In this document: piece by piece, positions 56,514 through 64,000 of the stretch
How the letters are laid out: each line of letters begins with the position of its first letter
Position numbering within the stretch: position 1 is the first letter of the stretch
Assembly: GCA_013339765.2 (NCBI GenBank)
Contig: CM023457.1
Span: 30,583,911-30,647,910 of the forward strand
Direction of reading: 5' to 3'
Source of the DNA: Haemaphysalis longicornis
Lineage: Eukaryota > Arthropoda > Arachnida > Ixodida > Ixodidae
DNA length: 64,000 bases
Translations under genes and position numbers: made by a program
The notes under the pieces: generated by a model
The model's input: the letters and a program-made list of their open reading frames with translations, nothing else
Databases searched by the model: none
Told to the model about the DNA's origin: nothing

Positions 56514-59500
56514 CTGCAAAAGGGTATTTGCGCGCAACGTGTGAGTGACAAAGTTCCCAGCCCACATACCTGCCAACCTGGGGACCTCGAAAATCAGGAG
56601 ACTGGCGGCGAGAAGAGGATGGGGGCAATTTATTCATTTTTCTGCAGAAATTGCTAGAAATTGCTAAAGAAGAAATTGCTAATTTTGAAATTAAGGGAAA
56701 ATTTCTAAAGCAATTGCTAAAGAAATTGCCCATTGTCCCCTGATTCTCAACGGTGAGGTGCTTGGCCATTGTTAAATGTAATATTTATATTGTTGTTTCC
56801 ACTGTGCACCACATTCATGTCGCAGCACAACTCGTGCAAAACCCAAAGTTGCCGCCTTCCCGGGATGGCACAAAACCCGCAAATTCTGTAGTATAAGGCC
56901 TTAAGAAAAACTGCGAATACTTCTTCAGCTTCAACAACACTATGTTGTCAATGGAGCTATAAAAAAGGCCTACACACTCACTGAGCTCAAATGGCTGGAT
57001 ACGACTTTCACTGGCTTCGTCTGGCTACCTAACTCATGAAGGCAATTACGGTGTGGCGGTGCTGATTGACGTATTTTTTCTGTTTTTTTTTTTTCGGTGC
57101 GGTTGGGTCACCTTTACAGGAGATTTCCGACTGTTCCCGTGCTATTGGGAGAATAGGTAAAAAATCTGGAGTCTCCCAGGCAAGTTGGGAGAGTTCGCAG
57201 GTATGAACATGCAACACCTTGGGCACACCACTTCCCGAAGCCAAAAATTTCACATTAATGCTCCTCAGCCAACGTGCCCACACGCCAGCCATCACAACAA
57301 TGAACCCGACAAAGTTTCATGGAAGCGAGCTGAGAGAAATTTCAGAAAACCTGGTCTCACAGCATCCCTACTTAAGCCCCCAGTGAACTTTACAAAACAA
57401 CTAATTTATCCAACTTTCGCCCACATTATTTTAAAAAAAACCGCTCAAATTCGGGCCTTGGTTACACCAGGAAAGCAGAACTCACCCGAGAAGTCGGCGT
57501 TTCCCACGCCCACGATGACGATGGACATGGGAAGGGTGGAGGCCTGCACGATGGCCTCCAAGGTCTGTTGCATGTCGCTGATGACGCCGTCCGTGATGAT
57601 GAGTAACACGAAATAGCTCTTTCCGTCACGATACGAGCTCGCAAACCTGGGACACAGAGGTAAGAGCATTTCTCAATCTATCCATAGGCACTGCTGAACA
57701 CCACAAGCACTACAAAGTGGCACCACAATCTTTGTCTGCACGTCGGCATATCCAGAGGCGAAATTTCAGGACTTGTATGAAAGCCACAGTTAGGCCAGCA
57801 TCCGAGAACCTCGCTGTAATCGAAAGCGCCAGTGGCTGGCCCCAAAGCTTCTTTGGCAACCACTGCGCCGATACAAACAGAAATTAGGGGGGTGCGAATG
57901 CTTTAAACTGGGAATATTTCACGATTAGCACTGGCTGTTCAATTTAATTCGCAGAAAAATTCTGCCACACAAAGCGTTCTTTTTTTTTTTTTTTTCAACG
58001 CTTAAAAATTATCGATAACAGAATCAGAGTTGGCTTTGCCACAGCACACGAGCCCTTTTTGAACTTCACCACTCAGCACACATTTCTCTTGAATCTGCTT
58101 TTCTGCCCCACCATCGAGGCTGCGAAAAACATGCTAGTGGGTATATTATTGGAGGTGGAATGCTATTTGCATATAAAATTTACAAACAAAAAAGCGGTGC
58201 TTTCATCACTGGTGGCATGAGTGAATAACCAACCGTTACTACATGCTAGCTACCCTAGAAACAGAATACCTGGCCATACCAGCAGCTAGAATGCCTACCA
58301 AGCAGCCCTTTTCAGTGACGAAAGTACTGCAACCAGTTGACAGTACTCTCTGTATTCAAAACGCATTCAGAATATATATTTCTTCACGATGATTTTTGCC
58401 AAGGTCTTGTTCCACTGCTTTGTCATCATTTCTTTATGACTCGTTTATAAATTATTGAGCACTATTCCAAGAATACCCAGGTCATTAAAAATTAGAAAGA
58501 ACCCGTCATGTGTACTAGCACAATGCAGTGATTCCTGAAGAATTTGCCCGGATAAAAACACAACATAATTTGCCAATTATGCTTTTCTACAAAATTTCAG
58601 GCAGTTGTTGCAATGACAATGTTTTATTGCAATGACACTGTTTTGTATCGCGATGATACGTGGCTTCAAATCAATCAGAAACCAAGAAAAATCACAATGG
58701 AAATCGGAACAGGTTATAGAGTGATCGCTTCTTTTTTGAATCGACCAATGCCTGTGCCACACCTGGGGCAACTTGTTCTACCAAAGAACGAATCGCCAAA
58801 GATCACACAGACTGGGCGGCATCTTTCAACCAGACCAACTCATACTTGGGAGTTGCTAATAATGGACATCAAGGGATTACAGTGGGTCAATTGGTTAATT
58901 CGCAAATGGCCAGCCAAGTGATGAGTAGCAGTACCTCTGCTCACTATGTCCCATAGCTAGACTTCTCCGATCCCATTGCACAAACCATCAAAGCTTAATA
59001 AGTACAAGACCTAAAATAATATGACTTAAAAACACTTCAGAATTGCTCAAGCTTCACACACTCACTTCGCTACGTGGTGGATGACCGGGGAAAAATTGGT
59101 CGGCCCATACAGCTGGACGTTTTGGAGAGTCCTCTGGTAGGCCTCGAGTACCCCCTGGATGCCAGCGCAGTACGGGTCCGTCGGACTCCCGTTGAGGAAG
59201 AACTCGTGTGACACCCGGCCGTCGGGCGGAAGCCGTGCTCCGAAGCCGAGCGCCGGGAACATCTTGTCCGAGTCGTAGTCCTGGATAACCTCGCCAACTG
59301 CCCGAATGGCCATGGCGTACGCGTTGGGCCGCATGGGGTCCATGAAGTGCAGGGAGGCCGGATCGCGCGGATCCCCGTTGGAGGCCGTGAAGTCCACGGC
59401 CACTGTGAAGTGCATCTGCATGCTGCCCGCCCCATTGACCCGCCGACTTAGTTCAAATTTAAGGGACCATAACGGCAAAAACAACTTACCGTAAGACTTT

Positions 59501-60168
59501 GCCCCCCCTAATCCAGAACTCTGCGCATGCCTACAGACTTGTGCAAAATCGGTACATTGCACTTGAATGACAATACACTTTCATCTGCTCGCGTAGCTTC
59601 CACAGCATCAATTTTTGTGTCTCCATGGTTTCTCTTACAAACTCCTACCAGCGCCCATGAAAACCAACCCACCGCACACGGACCATTACTTAAAAGAACT
59701 GGCTGCCCGGCAAAGCAAACAGAAAGGAGTGAGAACAACTTGCCTGAACTTCTATTAAATACGGCTCAATTATTGCGAAAGAAAGCACAGGAGACATTTT
59801 GGAATCCGCAACCCTCACACGAAAAAGAAGTGTGAATTAAAGAAACCTTGGCCTCCAGAAACACCTATAGACAGGTAGTCAGCATGACAGGACTAGTGAC
59901 ATTTACTTAATGTTACACAAAACCCTTCTCAGCTCTCACATGCATTCAGTCCACTGTAATACGAAGCGCGCCACCGAGATTCACTCACCCGCCACGGATG
60001 TAGTCGAGAAATGTGAACGCTTCACGGACGATGAACGACACCAGTTTCACCTGTGGGCACGCACACGCCATCAGTTCATTCATCCACGACAAGCATGCCG
60101 CATCGAGTACTCACCACCCCCGAGTTTTTGTACTTCTTCTTCTCGGCTTTCTTTCTCGGGTGGATGAG
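56287..60168 (-). CDS. Copine, C-terminal half (vWA-like domain), five exons
   Basis: Exons in transcript order are 60168-60115, 60050-59989, 59422-59066, 57646-57486 and 56513-56287. All have canonical acceptors and GTGAG-type donors, and phases agree across every junction (54, 62, 357, 161 and 227 bases, together 286 codons plus a stop). The product starts with a lysine-rich linker after the second C2 domain. It then enters the copine vWA-like domain: KLVSFIVREAFTFLDYIRGG, the MIDAS-type VDFTASNGDPR, QDYDSDKMFPALGFGA, the LLIITDGVISDM strand and GVGNADFS. A DIVQFVPFN segment and a short C-terminal tail follow. Copines are calcium-dependent phospholipid-binding proteins with two N-terminal C2 domains and about 530-580 residues; the C2 exons are not in the window. 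All five exons are undamaged. Confidence 0.95.
57486..57646 (-). CDS. Copine exon: second half of vWA fold
   Basis: This is a 161-base exon starting after 'gtgtcccag'. It encodes SYFVLLIITDGVISDM, then an ITDG-linked helix and LPMSIVIVGVGNADFS. The donor is 'gtgagtt'. The 1419-bp intron upstream holds no recognised feature. Confidence 0.95.
59066..59422 (-). CDS. Copine exon: vWA core with metal-binding motif
   Basis: This is a 357-base exon. It contains HFTVAVDFTASNGDP (Asp-x-Thr-x-Ser metal-binding motif), PNAYAMAIRAVGEV, QDYDSDKMFPALGFGA, SHEFFLNG, CAGIQGVLEAYQ and QLYGPTNFSPVIHHVA. The acceptor is 'gcgggcag' and the donor 'gtgagtgtg'. Confidence 0.95.
59989..60050 (-). CDS. Copine exon: entry strand of the vWA-like domain
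   Basis: This 62-base exon follows 'gtgcccacag' and ends in GG before 'gtgagtg'. It encodes VKLVSFIVREAFTFLDYIRG. Too short for routine ORF finding, it is recognised by homology and splice sites. Confidence 0.9.
60115..60168 (-). CDS. Copine exon: linker before the vWA-like domain
   Basis: This is an 18-codon exon, LIHPRKKAEKKKYKNSGV, between 'tcctttgcag' and 'gtgagtactc'. The lysine-rich stretch ending in a KNSG motif is typical of the C2B-vWA linker of copines. It is the first copine exon I can find in the window. Confidence 0.85.
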
Positions 60169-60261
60169 CTGCAAAGGAGGACATTACACCAAGGTGAGCC
60201 TTCATCATCCACCATAACTTGCCCACCACAAGAAAAAGACCCCTTCCAGTGATTTCCCAAG

Positions 60262-61115
60262 GCTCCTGTTCATCATCATCAGCAGCAGCAGCAGCAGCCT
60301 GTCTACGCCCACGGCAGGGCAAAGGCCTCTCCCATGGATCTCCAATTATCTTGGTCCTGTGCTAACTGCGACCAATTTATCCCCGCAAACTTCTTGTTCT
60401 CATCTGCCCATCTAACCTTCTGCCGCCCCCTGCCACGCTTGCCTTCTCCAGGGATCCACTCTGCTACCCTTAATCTTGCCTTCCCATTACATGCCCTGCC
60501 CACATCCATTTCTTCTTCTTAATTTCTACTAATATGTCTTAACACCAGTTTGCTCCCTGACCCACTCCACTCTCTTCTTGTCCCTTAATGTTACATCTAT
60601 CATTTTCCGCTCCATTGCCCGTTGAGTCGTTCTCAATTTAAGTTGAACCCTCTTAGTGAGCCTCCAGGTTTCTGCCCCGTAGGTGAGTACCGGTAAGATG
60701 CAGCTGTCGTACACTTCCTTCTTAAGGGACAATGGTAGGCTGCCATTCATTATCTGAGAATGCCTGCCGAATGTGCTCCACCCCATTTTTATCCTCCTAG
60801 TTACCTCTGCCTCACGGTCGGGACCCCGGGTCACTACTTGGCCAGAGTAGATATATTCGCTTACCACTTCCCCTGCCTCGCCACCTACCTCAAACCGCTG
60901 TGCTTTCTTGAGGTTACTGATCATTACTTTAGTTTCCTGCATATTAAACTTCAGGCCCACGGTTCTACTCTGTTTGTCCGATGCGGTAAGCATGCTTTGC
61001 AATTTCTCCCCCCAGTTACTTAGCAAGGCAATGTCTCTCCTGCTAAATACAAGGCTTTCTCTCAATACAGAATATCTATCTTTTGTCCTCGATTGTCCAA
61101 ATCCCATTCAATTCT
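60262..61115 (-). pseudogene. RTE-type LINE, 3' end, minus strand
   Basis: The minus strand reads an uninterrupted 192-codon frame that includes EYIYSGQVVT, RRIKMGWSTFGRHSQIM, LPLSLKKEVYDSCILPVLTYGAETW and RTTQRAMERKMI, the C-terminal region of RTE-clade reverse transcriptases. Further motifs (EGKRGRGRQKVRWADE) continue to 60303. It ends in (GCT)/(CAT) trinucleotides. It lies immediately upstream of the copine exon at 60168, and the catalytic RT part is absent. Confidence 0.85.
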
Positions 61116-61385
61116 CCATCTTCCCGAAGCCTCTTCACCCCAGCGGCCTCAGCATTCACTCTGTAACCAGTTTTGGTTCACCTGGCACCCTCGTAATTGT
61201 TAGCTAGACAAGATCGGAAGTGGTGGCTATTTGTAAAAACTGACCAATAATAAATAGAATAGCTCAACTTTTTTGGGTTTTGATTCTGGGTGAGCATAAG
61301 ATGTCACTCGCGCACACATAGTATACGTGTACAAACAGACGGACAGAGGTACGGACGGATGGACGGACGGACGGACATACAGACA

Positions 61386-61423
<38 letters not shown>

Positions 61424-62196
61424 TAGTAGTTGGGTGGAAGTCCACTTCTTTCATTTAAAGCGGACAGAAGAATAAAGTGTATGTATTCCTCTGTGCATAT
61501 GTACCTTACAGGTCCCTGTGACGTCCCAAGATCCTGCCAACAAAGTGGCTCATGAATCAGTATACGCGTTTCATCACAGTAGAAGCTGTGGAAGCAGTGT
61601 GCAGCAAAAAATAAACAGTTTTATCATTCCGCCTCGCATCGTGGCTCAGTGGTACGAGACGCGCGCCGGAAAATCAAAGACGTTCGAAGGACCAAGTTTC
61701 AAACTACAGCCTGGGATTTCCTTTTGAAATGATGATAAAAGGTAAGGAAACAAAATAAGCGCAATTTCCATGAGTGAAACTTAAGCGCAAAAATTCTTCA
61801 CAGGGACGAGAAAGGGAACGACACAGGCGCTTACTATCAACTGAAAGTTTTAATGAAAACGAATACACATTTATACCACCCCCAGACCGAACAACCCAGC
61901 ACGTGTGCCCTTCGCACATGCGTACGGCCGTACAAAAGAACCGCCCCATTCCCTTCTCGTTTTTCTTCTCCTTTCCCTCATCCTCTACCCCCTCTCCTTG
62001 AGAAGTTGCACTTCTTTATCTAAAATACTCAGCAACGGGTGAAAAAATGGCGAAACAAGACTCGTAATCTGCTCAATGTTCAAGCGCGTTCGCCTCCACA
62101 CTGCGCTTGCGCACGTGGCGCCATCTACAAGTTCCTGTTGTAACATGTACTGAAAGCAAAATACTAATGAATACCACTGCGGTGAACGTACATAAA
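61116..62196. other. Copine upstream intron with tetranucleotide repeats
   Basis: No copine exon is recognised here. An (ACGG)n/(GGCA)n run lies at 61340-61424. A B-box-like 'cgtggctcagtggtacgag' near 61640 resembles a tRNA-like fragment but has no SINE body. Confidence 0.45.
61340..61424. repeat. (ACGG)n and (GGCA)n compound microsatellite
   Basis: Tandem 'gacggacgga' units turn into 'acagacag' and then nine 'ggca' units. Confidence 0.95.
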
Positions 62197-62439
62197 TCTT
62201 GATTGATCGATTGTAGGGCTTAACGCGCCAACGCAACGCAGACGATGAGGCGCACCGTAGTGGAGGGCTCCGGATTAATTTTGACCACCTGGGGATCTTT
62301 TTAAAGTGCGCCGAAATCTCGTACACACAGGCGTTTTTGCTTTTTGCCTCCATCAGAAAAGCGGCCGCCGCGGCCGGGAATCGAACCCGCGACCTCGTGC
62401 TCAGCAGCGCAATGCCTTAGCCACTGAGCCACCGCGGCG
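62197..62439 (-). mobile_element. Full-length tRNA-derived SINE with 16-bp target duplication
   Basis: On the minus strand it starts with 'ccgcggtggctcagtggctaaggc' (A-box), has 'gggttcgattcccgg' (B-box), and continues to the 'caatcgatcaatc' tail. The perfect duplication ggtgaacgtacataaa is at 62181-62196 and 62440-62455, so it is a well-preserved insertion. It is about 240 bp. Confidence 0.95.
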
Positions 62440-62739
62440 GGTGAACGTACATAAAGTACTTGCAATTTAATTATTTTGGATAGCCTTGTGTACTACCTGT
62501 CCCTCAACGAGAAGCACCCTATTGCGCTCTCTAGCTTTGGTAGCGTAGTATGCTATGCATGAAACGGAAAGTTCTTCATCTGTTTTCCTTGATGTCTAGA
62601 TCATTTGTTGTTGAGTTTGTGTTAAAATGCGTTATCGTTGAAAATTTCCACAAAATGCGTAACCAAACATCTTGTTTCTATGCCCAACTACATTCCAACA
62701 AGTAAGTTTTAACATGCGGTTGACTATATATCCTCTACG
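62440..62739. other. No feature recognised
   Basis: A short stretch between the SINE and the RTE element, without exon or repeat. Confidence 0.4.
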
Positions 62740-64000
62740 CCACCGCTGCGAGTGTACTGGAATCTTGGAAGAATGCGAACATCATACTAATCAATAAGAA
62801 AGGTGACACAAAGGACTTGAAAAATTACAGGCCGATCAGCTTACTGTCAGTCGTCTACAAGGTACTTTCCAAGGTAATCGCTAACAGAATTACTGCCACC
62901 CTAGATTTCAGTCAACCTAAAGAAAAAGCAGGGTTTCGTAAAGGCTATTCAACAATGGACCATATTCATACGATCAATCAGGTGATACAGAAGTGCGCGG
63001 AGTATACTGAACCCCAATATATAGCCTTCATAGACTATGAGAAAGCATTTGACTCAGTCGAAACCTAGCAGTCATTCAGGCATTACGGAACCAGGGTGTA
63101 TATCAGCATTATGTAAGAATACTAGAGGATATCTACAATGGGTCCACAGCTACCATCATCCTCCATAAGGAGAGCAGTAAAATACCTATAAGGAAGGGCG
63201 TCAGACAAGGAGACACAATCTCTCCAATGTTATTGAAAGCATGTTTACAAGAAGTATTCCGAACATTGGATTGGAGAATACCTCAGTAACCTCAGATTTG
63301 CTGATGACGTTGCCTTGCTAAGTAACTCGGGGGGAGGAATTGCAAAGCATGCTTACCGCGCCGGACAAACAGAGTAGAACCGTGAGCCTGAAAATAATAT
63401 GCAGAAAAATAAAGTAATGATCAATAACCCCGGGACAGCACAGCGGTTTGAGATAGGTGGCGAGGCCGTGGAAGTGGTAAGAGAATATATCTACTTAGGA
63501 CAAGTTGTGACCCCAGATCCCAACCATGAGGCAGAAATAATTTGAAGGATAAGAATGGGGTGGAGTGCATTCGGCAGGCATTCTCAGATAATGAATGGCA
63601 GCCTACCATTGTCCCTGAAGAAGAAAGTGTATGACAGCTGCATCTTACCGGTACTCACCTACGGGGCAGAAACTTGGAGGCTCACTAAGAGGGTTCAACC
63701 TAAATTGAGAACGACTCAGCGGGCAATGGAACATAAGATGATAGGTGTAACATTAAGGGACAAGAAGAGAGCGGAGTGGGTGAGGGAACAAACGCGTGTT
63801 AAGGACATATTTGTAGAAATTAAGAAGAAATGGGCGTGGGCAGGGCATGTAATGCGAAGGCAAAATAACTGTTGGTCATTAAGGGTAACAGAGTGGATCC
63901 CTAGAGAAGGCAAGCGTTGCAGGGGGCGGCAGAAAGTTAGATGGGCAGATGAGATCAAGAAGTTTGCGGGGATAAATTGGTCGCAGTTAGCGCAGGACTG
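62740..64000 (+). pseudogene. RTE-type LINE, reverse-transcriptase to 3' region, + strand, truncated by window
   Basis: RT motifs are in order: NYRPISLLSVVYKVLSKVI, AGFRKGYSTMDHI, YEKAFDSV (active-site Asp), GVRQGDTISP, LRFADDVALL (FADD active site), then YIYLGQVVTPDPN, GWSAFGRHSQIM and RTTQRAMEHKM. The reading passes through frameshifts near 63070 and 63235 and stops near 63380 and 63543, so it is dead. It is the same family as the minus copy at 60262-61115, with which it shares long near-identical 3' segments. The 5' endonuclease is absent and the 3' end runs off the window. Confidence 0.9.

Overview
This is arthropod nuclear DNA, most likely from a hard tick. Coding sequence is sparse, exons are short and flanked by GT/AG sites, and most of the window is introns and transposon debris. 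The debris includes tRNA-headed SINEs (compatible with the tick Ruka family, identified from memory), RTE, CR1-like and I-like LINEs, TA-target pogo/mariner-like elements, TTAA-target elements, a hAT-like element and several fold-back elements. There are no operons, phage or CRISPR arrays. Layout: two genic systems are visible. (1) From 1 to about 47.3 kb, on the + strand, lie three tandem paralogues of a three-exon module, read as A1(840-968) B1(9999-10425) C1(15606-15863) A2(21807-21936) B2(25289-25716) C2(39870-40127) A3(47172-47297). The predicted product looks like an aerolysin-type (ETX/MTX2-like) beta-pore-forming protein: Thr/Ser-rich alternating strands, an ITVPP motif and a final beta-rich exon. 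The family call is inference from pattern, not from a search. Each copy carries a lesion: A1 lacks one base, B2 has one extra base plus a microsatellite at its donor, and A3 is multiply broken and has no B or C exon after it. No signal-peptide exon was found. (2) At 56287-60168, on the - strand, five intact exons encode the C-terminal half of a copine (calcium-dependent phospholipid-binding protein): the vWA-like domain and the C-terminal tail. The C2-domain exons lie beyond the right edge. The intact copine exons argue that the indels in the toxin-like genes are not simply pervasive sequencing error. The remainder is mobile DNA. The 10.7-14.4 kb stretch is a nested stack in intron B1-C1. The 16.9-18.6 and 49.9-52.8 kb stretches are two copies of one TTAA element, the second split by a TA-target element whose empty site survives in the first. 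The 22.9-23.8 kb stretch is a fold-back element with tandem repeats in its arms. The 30.2-32.8 kb stretch holds THAP-domain fragments. The 33742-38580 stretch is a 4.8 kb hAT-like element with 14-bp inverted termini and an 8-bp target duplication. The 60.2-64 kb stretch holds two oppositely oriented RTE LINEs and a full SINE with a target duplication. Introns of the three toxin-like units still align in places, so whole gene units were duplicated.
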